Positions 26,801-37,449 of a stretch of DNA of 64,000 nt are shown here, piece after piece. How positions within the stretch are numbered: position 1 is the stretch's first letter; every line of letters starts with the position of its first letter. This DNA comes from Lithospermum erythrorhizon (taxonomy: Eukaryota > Streptophyta > Magnoliopsida > Boraginales > Boraginaceae). The stretch is from the NCBI GenBank assembly GCA_019722365.1, contig JADFUC010002261.1:1-64000 (forward strand), in the 5' to 3' direction. Under the pieces are notes generated by a model. That model saw only the letters and a program-made list of their open reading frames with translations. It made no database searches and was not told where the DNA came from. Made by a program: the position numbers and the translations under genes.

Positions 26801-27325
26801 CGGTACATTAGTTGAAACTATATCATTGATTTTCACACACTACATTAGAAATATAAAAGTACAATTTAATAGGCTAAAATAATAAATATTTTGAACAAAA
26901 AATTTGAACTAGACAAAATAAACCGGAGGGAGTATTAGACAAATTAAACAAAAATATAAAATTTAGAGAGGTAACAGTGTAATTTCTGAATAAATGAACG
27001 ATACAACACGAGTTTCAATAATAAAAAATTACTTTTCAAAATTTTAGAATACGAGTGAAGTGTGACGCCCCCTTAGTTCCACCACTGGGTTACCTGGATC
27101 CAAAAAGGCTATGCTCATGAGAAAACCAGGCCCACTAAACAACCAGAGCTTCTTCCATTTAAAAGGAGGGGCCATGGTGCTATATTCCTCATCTTCCACC
27201 TCATCAACCCCCACTATATGGACTTTATCCATCTTGGCATACGCTGTTTCCTCTTCATCTGAAGAGTAATTAAGCCGCCGGTTTTCCAATAACCGCCTGT
27301 GATATTCATCGTCATTTCCAGTCAT
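23814..27325 (-). CDS. NRAMP3: NRAMP3/4-type divalent metal transporter, six exons, intact
   Basis: Spliced CDS: 27325-27094, 26575-26425, 26342-26178, 25480-25344, 25242-24590 and 24029-23814. The exons sum to 1554 nt (517 residues plus stop) with no internal stop, and every intron is GT..AG. The product is a multi-pass NRAMP membrane protein. Metal-binding motifs are DPGN (residues 76-79, first helix) and MPHN (252-255, sixth helix). The family transport signature [14 protein letters not shown] starts near residue 350. The N-terminus is acidic, with a dileucine at 12-13 like vacuolar sorting signals. Arabidopsis NRAMP3 and NRAMP4 (about 510 residues) export iron and manganese from the vacuole, and the length and N-terminal pattern here fit that group. 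Substrate and tonoplast location are inferred from the family. The start ATG at 27325 precedes the acidic leader, with a stretch free of coding sequence upstream. NRAMP3 versus NRAMP4 cannot be decided from sequence alone. Confidence 0.95.
25850..26010. repeat. One-ended MITE-like repeat in NRAMP intron 3
   Basis: The sequence starts TACTCCCTCCCATCCCATAA, a Stowaway-like end. No matching right end lies in the intron. The inner part (TTGAATCAAATTACCATGTT, then AGTAAAGTAGGATCAAAATA) resembles 57,330-57,400 in the carboxylesterase intron, so it is probably a truncated copy of a family shared by the two genes. Confidence 0.5.
26626..26932. mobile_element. Stowaway-type MITE in NRAMP intron 1
   Basis: A 307-bp AT-rich element flanked by TA on both sides, the Tc1/mariner target site. 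Its ends are inverted repeats: CTCCTTCCACTTTATTTATT on the left and, read from the other strand, CTCCCTCCGGTTTATTTTGT on the right. This is the classic CTCCCTCC Stowaway terminus. It encodes no protein. It sits wholly within the intron and does not touch the splice sites. Its interior resembles the repeats near 27.5-27.7 kb and 29.4-29.7 kb. Confidence 0.85.
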
Positions 27326-27519
27326 TTCGTTAGAGAGGACGCGAGGTTAGATCGCTAACAGTTTTTTATGTCTTGGAAAAAACTGGAGGGAGGGATGAGT
27401 CAGTTTGAGATATAGAGATCACTATGTTAGTGGAGCATTATTCTTCAAATGCTTTTAACAACTTTTGAAAATTAATGAATCATGTACTTATTAATTATAA
27501 AGTGGAGCAGGTAGAGTAT
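27326..27519 (-). promoter_or_regulatory. Probable NRAMP 5' UTR and core promoter region
   Basis: This stretch directly upstream of the NRAMP start codon has no coding potential. A TATA-like CTCTATATCTC lies on the minus strand near 27,405-27,415, about 85 bp before the ATG. This is a positional inference; no iron- or manganese-responsive element was recognised. Confidence 0.3.
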
Positions 27520-27706
27520 TAAATATTTTTAAGGAAAATAAAAAATAATTAAAAATATAGAATGACATTCAATTGAAATAATTGTTAATTTATAAAGAAA
27601 AATAGTCAAAAAATATATTAAAAATGTAAAAATATTATTTATTAATGATAATTATTTTCAAATAAAATCCTTTAGTTAAAACGATAATAAAAAAACGGAG
27701 GGAGTA
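27520..27706. mobile_element. Stowaway MITE remnant upstream of NRAMP
   Basis: The right end is ACGGAGGGAGTA at 27,695-27,706. The interior (AATATATTAAAAATGTAAAA and nearby) matches the MITE at 29.4-29.7 kb. No left terminus is visible. It lies about 200-380 bp upstream of the NRAMP start codon, so it could contribute promoter sequence. Confidence 0.6.
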
Positions 27707-28729
27707 GTTGGAATAGAAGTAATAATTATTGAGATGAAAATACTAAAGAATAATTATGAAGATAGAGTTTAGGTTATTAAAATAATGAAAATAAGTTATG
27801 GAGGAATAGCAAAATAGAATAATTAATTACTCCGTATTTGACTATTTGAAACGAAAATGATACTTCTGATTTGGTAAAGTAAATTAAACGAAGATGAACC
27901 CTATTGTGAAAGGACAAAAGTACTAATTGGGACAAGTTTTTTGCTTAAAACAAACGCTGTACTGATAAAGCGTGTTACATGCTCTTTTTTGCGTAAACAA
28001 ACACTTCCTTTTTTAATAAAAGGCGTGACATAGACTTCTAGGTGCAGGCATTTATTTTGTTGCAAGGTTGTAAACTTGTAATATTGTGTCAATTTCATAC
28101 TCCATACATCTCAAAGTACATGGTTGTTTAAAAAATAACTGTCTTTAAAATATTTTGTTGTTTACAATAAATATAGGAAAACTGTTAAATCTTCGATGCC
28201 AAAAATTATTAAATGTTGGTATAAAATATATAATTAGGCCCCATTATATTTTACTACGCTTTTAAATATGAATATTAAAATGAATCTTTTATAATAGGAA
28301 ATATGTATATTTTCTATGTACATGCATTATTTAAATTGGTAACAACTTAAATAAAATAAATATTCAAAACTATCTATTTCTAAACTAATAAAAAATTATT
28401 TAATTATGATACATGTTAATTGCCAATTTAAAATATGAGTTTCCCATTTTTAAGTCAACTCCAAATTTTTGAATCATTCGAATCTTCTCATCATAATGAT
28501 GATGGTTGAACATTAGAAACATCGTAGAAATGAATATATTCAAGTATATTTGATATGGTGTTTGTATGATGATAATTTCGAACTAATTATTCAGAATATA
28601 TATTTAGGTGTTTCTAGATTTTGAGGTGGTAGAATATAAATAGGAAATGAGAATATATTTAGTGTTTGGAGAATAAATTCGATAAATGTGTGTAGTTGTT
28701 AAGATTTTAATAAATAATAAAATATATTA
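27707..28729. other. AT-rich intergenic DNA upstream of NRAMP, no gene seen
   Basis: About 1 kb of AT-rich spacer with short open frames only. It ends in the sequence AATATATTA, which is the left copy of the target duplication of the adjacent Mutator-like element. Confidence 0.5.
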
Positions 28730-29969
28730 GGCCTTAAATTCTTCATGTCACTTAAACTAAAACATCGTCGGTTGCTGAATTATCAAAGCGCAAGCGATCA
28801 TTTTACCCTCGAACTACCCAAGTAGGTAATTTTGAGGGATTAGTCATTTTTAGAGTTAAGAAAGTGGCCCGAATTTAGTTTAATAAAAGGCAAAACCGGA
28901 ATTATACAATTATTAGACTTTTGGGATCAATTATTAAATACTAAAAACTATTTGGCCTCTTTTAAAAAATAATAAAAACATTATTTGTTTAAGTTAACGA
29001 CCATCGACCCTTCCCCCAAGGTACTCTTAAATGTGTAACACACTTCGCTTTAAGCCAATCATCGACCCCCAAATTACTAATTGAGTACTTTCTCTTTACG
29101 CAACAAAAATGAGTTCAAAGGGAGTACGGAATTAAGGAGATAACATTCTCTTTCTCCTCCTAATTGAGCATAATTTCTACAATTTTGAATAGAAGAGGAC
29201 TTGACAATTGCCCGATATAAACGTGTGGAGTGGCACATGGCAAAATCAAGAGCTCCCAATCATGTTTTTGTTTAGAAACCTTAGCAATAGAAAGCGATTG
29301 AATTTTTGGAATGTTTAGTTAGTTTTTTGTGTTTAATTCTGGAATTTGGGTGGTTTTGTCTATTTGATTCCTGTAATTTCTATCCATTTTTGTTGTGATA
29401 GTACAATTGAAATTAATATTATATTTTCTTTAGTTGTCTTTTCACAGTAATTTTGTACATAGATTAAGAAAAATAAAAAGTAGTCAAAAATATATTGAAA
29501 ATGTAAAATGTCAATTAATTGAAACTATATAATTGGTTGGTTGATAATTTAATAATAAAAAGTAGTAAAAAAATATATTGAAAATGTAAAAATACAATTT
29601 TTATATGTTAAAAGGATAAGTATTTTGAAATAAAAAATTAAGACTAAAAAGATAACTAAAGAGGAATGGAGAAAGTATCAGATTATGACTAATATTTTGT
29701 GCTAGAGCTTCAATAAGCTTTAATGAGGGGTTATTTTTTTATTTTCTAATTATATTTTATGTATTATTTAAAATATTTCATGCTTTTTGTATTTAAGAAT
29801 TTCGACTAAAATTGAATATATGCTTAAAAGCTCTATTTTACCCTTCATTAAAAATTCAAAGGCCAGTCAATTTTTAACATCAAAAGTTGACTGATCCAAA
29901 AATGACTAGTTTTGATGGTTAAATGGGGCAAGCGGATCGTCTTAGTTTAGGGGCAGGAAGAATTTAAGC
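28730..29969. mobile_element. Non-autonomous Mutator-like element (MULE) with 9-bp target duplication
   Basis: A 1240-bp element bounded by an exact 9-bp direct repeat, AATATATTA (28,721-28,729 and 29,970-29,978). The left end reads GGCCTTAAATTCTTCATGTC. The right end read inward on the other strand is GCTTAAATTCTTCCTGCCCC, and similarity continues through CTAAACTAA to a shared TAGTCATTTTT further in. A 9-bp duplication with long inverted repeats is diagnostic of Mutator-like elements. There is no transposase ORF, so it depends on another element. A MITE is nested in its right half. Confidence 0.85.
29421..29681. mobile_element. Stowaway-like MITE nested in the MULE
   Basis: The ends are inverted: TTTTCTTTAGTTGTCTTTT on the left, and TCCTCTTTAGTTATCTTTTT on the right read from the other strand, followed by the decayed terminus GGAGAAAGTA. 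The interior (GAAACTATATAATTGGTT) matches the MITE in NRAMP intron 1, so it is the same family. No coding capacity. Confidence 0.65.
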
Positions 29970-30180
29970 AATATATTAAGGTTAAATTTGTCTAATCATA
30001 GTTTTGAGATCGATAATTGTGGTATTTGAGACCCGGCGTTTAGCGACTACGTAAAGAAATAATAATTTTATATTCTTTTAAAGTTTACACATTTTGTTCA
30101 CTAACAAGTGATATGCTTGTTCAATGCATATGTCAAACAGGCGTAACTTGCCGTGCGCTAATAATAAATCGATGAGCAGA

Positions 30181-32780
30181 TGTTAGCACGTTTGATTATG
30201 TGGCCCGTAGTCATACGAGGTAGAGTCGTGCGTCGAACATAGGAATCCATAAAGCCGTGGGCCATTTCGATTTAGAACATACAATTGTTTCATCAAAAAT
30301 GTGATCTAATTAATTTTTTAAATCAAAAGCAGTTTTTAAAATTTATAATCGTGGTGATATCAGCTTGGCCAAACCCGTAAATATATACACAACATATCAA
30401 AAAATAAAGTAATGCGGCAAGGCTTCTGACGAAGAATGATACGTCTTTGTATCACCGAATCTGAAAATGACAACAGCCAGGCTAAAGTTTCAAAGGCAAC
30501 AATCAAAACATTTCCTGGCCGCATCCATTTGTAGGATGCACCTTACGATGCTCACTGACCACTTTCGAAACAAAATTCTCAAAACGGCTCTTGGCTCAAT
30601 GCCGCACTGTCATTTGCTAGAAATGAAATGCCGCCCAATAAAGGGGTGTAAGTCGCGAGAAGCTTAGTGAGAAACTTAACACGAGGTGAACTTGCATGCA
30701 GACGAGTCAATCGATAATATAATAGTCGAGTACTGAATAAAATACAGCCATAGCCAGGAGGCTACTTATAAAAAGGTCATCTGACATAATTCCTTGAGGG
30801 GAAATCTCGGAACATAATACATGAAGATATAATAGAAGGTTTGAAATGACACACAATTCGAGAAAAGAAATCAATAGACTCAGCAACCATTTAAAACTTC
30901 ACAGTGGTTAAGCCTCCACTATCTACCGTATACCAAAAGTACGTATGCAATGCACTGTCGCATATACTCAATCCGTCTGTGGAATGGACTAATCAATAAT
31001 CACCCGTATACTACTTGATATAAGGCAAAACGCACACTTATACACAAAGTATAAAATGGCGCTTATACACTAAGTATAAAGACGTCAGCGCTCATACACT
31101 AAGTACAAGGCCCATGGCGTCTAAGTATAAGGCACACCGCTCTTGTACACTTTAAGTATAAGGCACACACGCACTTATACACTAAGTATAAGGCACACCA
31201 CTTGCTTATACACTAAGTATAAGGCACATATCGTCAGCATGTATCACGCAAGGAAGGAGGGAGAGTCGCTTTAACCCACAATAAATCATGACATAGGTCG
31301 AATCACGTGCTTAAATTAAATGCAAATAACCGACTCTCCCACTCCCCAAACGATATCAAGCACCACGGCTAAAACATCTGCTGTCGTAAGTCAAACACAA
31401 TCGCCCGACAAGGCCCTGCAATCGAGAATGCTTGAAGCCAAAGAGGCCAGAAATCGAGGGAAATATAAGTTGGGAGTTCGAGCTAACACCTCGAAACCGT
31501 CTTGACGCCACAGAAATCATATAACAATTACATGTATGTCATTCCTCACGTAATCATAACGCAATAACATGTATATTCTCCATAATCATATCATAATAAC
31601 ATATCATTCTGCTGTAATCATATCACGACGCGTGTTCACATAATTTAAAAGTAAGTATGTAAAAAGTAACGCCCGTGAGATAAGTACTTTCTATTTAGCT
31701 ACCACACACAAACCTCATGGCGAACACGATCACGGTAGCTTTTCTTTTCACGATGTCCCAGCCTGCTTGAACACGAGAAAGTATAATCAAGACCTCTTGC
31801 GTACATACCGGTGTTCTAGAAGATACATAACTTGACTCTTGCAGGGGACTACCTGCAAGCAGGTCTAACGTGACGGATAAGCTTCGAATTATAATCCCGT
31901 CGAGACTGGCAACCCAATCGATCCCCGCTAAATTCCATCTTATTGCCAATAAATTTACCAATCCAGCTTACAAGTCATTTAACTATTCGGCGAGGTCCAC
32001 TGATACCTATACTCCGAAATATCAATTATAACTTCAGCTGAGATTAACGCTTTTTTCGACATAACTCCGCTTTAATCAATTTTAAATCACCAATTTAATA
32101 TCACAATACTATAAGGTCAACATAACCTCCTACACATTTTAAAGTATTAAGAAAGAGCTATGAAACTGAAAGTCATAGAAAACACAAAGTCAACTTCAGC
32201 CATAACATCCTCAAGCGACCTAAATCACGAATTAATCACTTATATACGTCACAGGAACCACATAACCAACTAAGATTCACCATAAATTGAATTATGAAAA
32301 AGTCAACTAAAGTCAACTATGTAAGAAACCCAAGAAATATCTCGAAAGACAGAAATTTCTTACTTTAACTCGAAGAGAATGATGGGGAGAAAGATATTCT
32401 ACAAACGATCTTGAGTTTGAGTGACAATCGAAGAGAAATGGAAGAAAAAATTCAAGGAGGGGAGATGGTATTCTCGGCCCAGGAGAAGAAGAAGAAGAAG
32501 ATGATCTCAAAATGATGATGTGGAAGATAAGCTTGACTAGATATTTAAAAAACTCGAGTCCCGTTCGGTTTCGGTTAATTCTCCGCTTATCGTACTTAAA
32601 TCTCCACGAACCCGATTCCAAAGATAAAATATTCCATGGCAAAAACTACTAAATTATAAATGTAATTCGGCTAAAAAAATTTACGAAATAATATTATCAT
32701 CGAAATTATTTATACTATCCCGGTCAACGGCCGACTAAAATTTAAATTTTTTTTTTTTTAATGTAGCGGGTTATTCTGAT
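30181..32780 (-). repeat. 3' LTR of the gypsy element
   Basis: Homologous along its length to 37,450-40,060. Shared blocks include CCAAACCCGTAAATATATAC, the hairpin array near 31.0-31.25 kb, GACTCTCCCACTCCCC-type sequence, GAAGAAGAAG at 32.49 kb and the outer AGCGGGTTATT near 32,766. The copies differ by many clustered short replacements. Confidence 0.85.
31030..31240. repeat. Tandem hairpin array within the LTR
   Basis: About seven units spaced about 30 bp apart, each built on CTTATACACTAAGTATAAG: 7-bp arms CTTATAC and GTATAAG around ACTAA. They are linked by GGCACACCG-like spacers. Some units have changes. The partner LTR has the same array at 38,310-38,540. Confidence 0.85.
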
Positions 32781-32926
32781 ACCCGCCTAATAAAATTTTG
32801 ACCTCGAAATTTACAATGCCAACAACCAAGAAAAAGAACATATATATATAACACAAAATCAAATACCAGGCTTAAACAAAAAGCAACCTGGCTTCGCATC
32901 TACTGTTTCAGATGCAGTTCTAAATC

Positions 32927-33143
32927 CTAAATCCTCGCGTTCCCAAGTCGCCTCACTCGGCTACGTTGATTCTCCGCGGGGCCCTTCCTTGCGCCCACTC
33001 TTCTCCTCCGAAACCTTCTCTTTCGGTCCAAAATCTCCACGGTCTTTCCTCAACGTGAGGTCCTCCTCGAAGCTCCACCGGAGGTGAGCTAAATATGCGA
33101 CTCGTCGAGGGGACCGCTTCCTCAGCAGGGATACATGGAGCAT
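32927..33143 (-). pseudogene. Gypsy integrase C-terminal region with EATWE motif
   Basis: The minus strand reads MLHVSLLRKR, then LRWSFEEDLTL, then PKEKVSEEKSG, matching the conserved gypsy post-integrase pattern (VFHVSLLRKY ... EDLTYEE ... REKVLRNK). A short frame change later EATWERE appears (GAG GCG ACT TGG GAA at 32,954-32,940), the usual end of this polyprotein. Frame-broken and non-functional. Confidence 0.8.
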
Positions 33144-33155
33144 TATGAATCATAT

Positions 33156-33864
33156 CTAAACTCGGAGACAGCGCCCGGCCGATACGCCAGGAACTGACTC
33201 TCCCAGGATCTCAAAATGGTCGACTCTTGAGGGCTCAACTTCACCCTCCCCGAACCGCGTCGCTCCTTCCAGGAGATACCCTCGGAAACCGGTGCATGAA
33301 GCCTCAAGCGACAGGTCTACTCTGCGATGATGCATACTTAACTTGCAATACATCTGCAGAGGCTGTCCTCGAATGCTGCTTTGAATCCAACTTTGATCCG
33401 CTCTACTTGAACTCTCGACCAACTCGGAACCGTAAACTTTCTTCTCGCCACACCTCGTTCCGACAATGGAGTCTGCGACATCTAAAAGCCCATACAATGC
33501 CTCGAATGGTGCCATCTCAGTACTAGCATGGAATGTTGTTGTAGGCGGAGCCTCATCTTGGGCAACTCGTCGTCCCGATTCGAGTTGAGAACACAAGCTC
33601 GGAGCATATCTCAATGTCCGTATCGTCCTCTCGAGATTGCCCATGCATGCGGGGATGAATGTGCTGACTCCACTCTGGTCCCCGAGCCTCACGGGAAACC
33701 CCTCCCGGAACCTCGAAGTGAATCCCAGCGTGATCAAAATGTCGACACGGAACCAGGTGTAACCTCCATGATCCCCGATCCCGTAAAATCTTTGCTAGTC
33801 TGCCGGGCCCATCGTAGATGCGATAGGTAGGAAATGAGCCGACCGATAGCACATCCGCAATCAC
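33156..33864 (-). pseudogene. Gypsy integrase core, frame-broken
   Basis: Two overlapping minus-strand frames together cover the integrase. The upstream one (33,864-33,553) has DGPGRLAKILRDRG and then DHAGIHFEVPGG, aligning with the usual DRLAKIYI and DRDPRFTSRFW. The downstream one (33,737-33,156) has FTSRFREGFP, GNLERTIRTLR and the strongly conserved STEMAPFEALYG. Frame changes separate the parts, and catalytic residues are altered. Confidence 0.85.
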
Positions 33865-34499
33865 CCAGAATACGTCATGTCAGCGTCTAGGAAGCCCAAA
33901 CCTTACGAAGTCCATGGTGATATTCCCATCACTAGAATAGGAAGAGTGCACCCAGTAAAGCCAGCGAGGATGTCTATCTTCGACTAGCCGCTTGGCCCGA
34001 CAAATGAAGCACTTTGCCACCCAGGCTATAAGTCTACTAGCCGTACGTACGATGCGTCGACACCAGTCAGGTATCTTAGTCTTTACCGAGATTATGCGCT
34101 ATAGGAAATATTATGGCCTAGAAATCGAGGGAATCTCCTTTCTAAGCTCATCTGAATACGGTACCACTATGACTTTTTGCCGTTTCATCCTCAAAGCTCG
34201 CTTTCGTCAAATATCGAAATGCGGTTTGACTCGCTCACCAGCGTCCACTAACGTGCGCTGCGATCGCTTTCATGCCATTTCTTTGCCGATGCTAGATTCG
34301 ATCACAAGCAGGTCAAACTCTCATATAGGCGAAAATCTCCCGTCGCTACCGACATCAAAATCGACTCAATTTGTTTCATCTGTCTCTACAGGTCCTTTGA
34401 TTTCCCGCTTTTCTATTCTTCTAGCTTTCCAGGTGGTACTCGATAGTCAAGTCATAGTAATGATGAACTCCATCCACCTCCTACGCCTCAAATTCAAAT

Positions 34500-34680
34500 C
34501 TCTACGCCCCGGTAGATACTTCAAACTCCTTGATCGGTAAAATACGGCATTTAACCCCATCTGAGGATAATATGCCATGAATTTAATATGGTATCACCCG
34601 GCCCAGCTCGAGATCATGGATCGGATAGTTCTTCTCGTGATTTCTCAGCATGCGGAAGCATAGGCAATCACCTTCCCATT
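34500..34680 (-). pseudogene. Gypsy RNase H domain remnant
   Basis: Minus-strand translation gives KVIAYASA, then across frame shifts IHDLELG and SLKYLPG. These match the gypsy RNase H signature (VIAYASRQLR .. NYPIHDLELAAV .. DHKSLKYL). It lies between RT and integrase as expected. Non-functional. Confidence 0.75.
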
Positions 34681-34876
34681 TGCACATCGAGTACACCCCA
34701 ATCCACGATCAGGCTTGTCATTTATAAATCACGTAGCCACCGAGAACGAGGCCGGTATAAGCGGCCAGTTTGGAGCCAAAGTCAGCTTCTCACTTTAATA
34801 CCACAAAGCAATCCTCGCGTCCACATCATCCCCAATGGCGGAACCCCTTTGCAGTCAGCTTTGGTCAATAGCACAA

Positions 34877-35474
34877 TCAAGGAAAAGTCGCCCAGTGAAT
34901 CTCTATGTGCCAAGCGTAACCCCGAAACTCCCAACTTTCCCGGTCAGCGGCAGCAGAGCGCTCCCCAATTATTCGCGGCCTCCCACGCTTACGTGGATCG
35001 GCACAAATACTACTTGAGAAATAACATGACGAGGAATTACACTTTCGCCAACAGAACTCACATTTGGAAACTTGCATACAAGCTGGTGTTGTCTCGAGTC
35101 CCTCGGCACAATGCAAATGCCATCTTTCTCCTCCCTACAGAATACTCAGAGAATAAATCAATGAATACCACCAAGCTCGTCGAGATACTCCCAAAACACC
35201 CGGTTCATCAAATCCATAAAGGCATGATTAGTTTGTCAATCAAATGGCATCACTATAAATTCATAATGCTCCGCCGTAAATCGGAAAGCGATTTGGAATA
35301 TCCTCCCGCACGATCCTCACATTGATGATAACCCGGACCCAAAATCAAACCGAGGAACACTTTGGCATCTTCGGTGATCAAACAAATCGTCAGTGCGGGC
35401 AATGGGTAGCAGTTCTTAATGGTCCGCTGTGCATAGTCGATGCGTAGCCTCATTCGAACCGTCCTTCTTTTCAC
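34877..35474 (-). pseudogene. Gypsy reverse transcriptase, frame-broken
   Basis: The 5' part (35,474-35,253) reads MRLRIDYAQRTIKNCYPLPA, then AKVFLGLILGPGYHQCED, aligning with the RT pattern MRLCIDYRQLNK..KNKYPLP..AKVFSKIDLRSGYHQ. The 3' part (35,116-34,877) has QVSKCEFCWRKC and ADPRKRG, matching KFSKCEFWL ... DPRKIEAV. The YVDD-bearing stretch between them is not intact. Confidence 0.85.
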
Positions 35475-35795
35475 AAAACCTTATTTGCAAGTGCGGCGCG
35501 GGAATCTGTTCGATTACGATGAATCCACTTGTCCATGACTCACTATGTTGAGTCATGATTCACCACTGCAGCTTCATTTGGAGCCATCTTTATGCGGTGG
35601 AAGAGAAATTGGTGTCGTACCGAGGAATAACCTCCCGATATGAGTCGACTCACTTTAAATTGTGACCGGTAGGAGTCCTCGGGAAAAACATCCTTGAACT
35701 ACTACAACAACCCGCGCATCCTCTACTCTTCCCTCTTCCTCTACTCAAATCAACCACATACCCCAGAGAATCCAATACACCCTTTCGAATCAATC

Positions 35796-36062
35796 TCACA
35801 GCCTCGAAGTCGCGTCTGGCTTCGGCAAAAATCTTTTGTCTCCATGAATCGGATATACGGGTCTCACAGAACCCCTGAAATTAATCTCGCTTCCGATGGC
35901 AATCAATAACGGCATGATGTTTCCCCAATGACGATCCATACCCAAGATAAAGATCAAAATCGAGCTTCGAATGGAAATATAAATCGGCCGACAACAAGCG
36001 ACCACAAACAATCGAAAGAGACGATCTCTATATGCAATCCCAACATGGCCCGACACTCCCAC
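35796..36062 (-). pseudogene. Gypsy aspartic protease C-terminal part
   Basis: Contains ILIFILGMDRHWGNIMPLL followed by INFRGSVRP and HGDKR, matching the protease flap and end (FDVILGMDWL...HAxIDC...V.F..P......GDR) of gypsy polyproteins. It sits just upstream of RT, as expected. Confidence 0.75.
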
Positions 36063-37449
36063 TACGAATTTGTCATAATCTCAGTGGAGCGAGGCAAAGG
36101 CACCTGACATCTGAGATAAGGCGAGAAATAAAACTCGGCTTAAAAAGAATCGTAGCGAGAATCAAACAACGCCCACGGCCTCGATATAAATGCGAGAAAT
36201 AATATGCACATGCGCGCGCAGGAGTATCCGTACTCACGATGAGTAGCGGCATGAACACGGCACCGGCAAGCTCGGCTTCGAGCTGCTACCCACGGCACTC
36301 TCACGAGGTCCCTACGGCTCCATATCCCGGCCTCAGCGGCCGTGCATCGGCCGCGCGGCTTCCCACGATAACCGCCACCGGCGAGGTAGGCGGTATTTAA
36401 TCTTAGCAGCACTCCCCACTGCAGGAGCGGGAACTCGCTTCGCCAAATGTCACAGGCTGGCGCGCCGATAGCATAAAGGCCTCTCCGGATAATCTGGCTG
36501 CGTGGCCACTGTCGACACTTGGCAGTAACAACGGATACCTGAACCTGGAAACACTGCGGACCCCTTGAGGATGCTACCGCTTGACATCCAGCGACAAAAG
36601 GAAGCGGTGGCGTGACTCGAGACCAGTAGCCGAGATGCTTGAAGTGACTACGCCCGGGGACGATACAGCTGGTCCGTCCTCACCACGAACTCTAGAGCTT
36701 AAAATTAGCGGAATAGAAAGTCTCGAGTCGACTCTCCCTCGATCATTTCCAAACTGCAGGCTGCCGCGACTCCGTTTCCATGTGAGGAACTGCACCCATC
36801 ATGGAAACTAGTAAACTCCATCGGTGAGATGCGGTGGCGTGTCTCTCCCCGCGTCCTCCGTCACGAATCTAGTGATCCTCTTACTTCTACCGGATAAACA
36901 TTAGGAAGAGCTCAGCAAATCACATTTCAGGACACATGAACCTCCCTTGATCATAGAGCGCTTCTTCGAGGTTCTCCCGCCGATCACGAGGCATCCTCGT
37001 GAAGTCTATAAATTAACAAACTTCACTTTCTCATACCGCCCCACAATCTGCTCGGCTCAAAATCGACTTCATGTCCCCGGATGAACTCAACCTGCTCTGG
37101 CCGAACCCGCACGAGCCGGAGGATCCTGCTTGAGCCGATCAAACAAGAAAACACTGCAGGAATTCGACCCACATTTGCTCGACCACGAGCATTCCACTCT
37201 CCACTAGAGATTTCACACCTCAACCTCACTCACATGCTCAAAAATTGCGCCTCAGGACCTGGCAGTGTGTCTTTAAATCGGCAGGTATACCACTGCAGTC
37301 GGCATATACAGCTACCCCAGGCGCCTCTCGTTCTATACCGAACTGCGGGTGGCATCCTCGTGGGCGTCTCACTGACTCAAAACAAAATTCGACACACAGC
37401 AGCGCGGGTAACCCAGTATTCCTACGGGAGGCACAAGCTCACGATGCAG
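36063..37449 (-). other. Presumed gag and 5' leader of the gypsy element, not recognisable
   Basis: By position this should hold gag between the 5' LTR and protease. The open frames are short and I saw neither a zinc knuckle nor a gag motif. It is GC-richer than the flanking DNA. Confidence 0.4.

Noticed and set aside
31030..31240. Possible CRISPR-like array (about 30-bp period repeats)
   Set aside because: Plant LTR context, degenerate palindromic units, no unique spacers of constant length, and the same array in the partner LTR.
33227..35325. Long plus-strand open frames (up to 245 codons) across the gypsy interior
   Set aside because: They are the complement of degraded integrase, RNase H and RT, and show no domain of their own.
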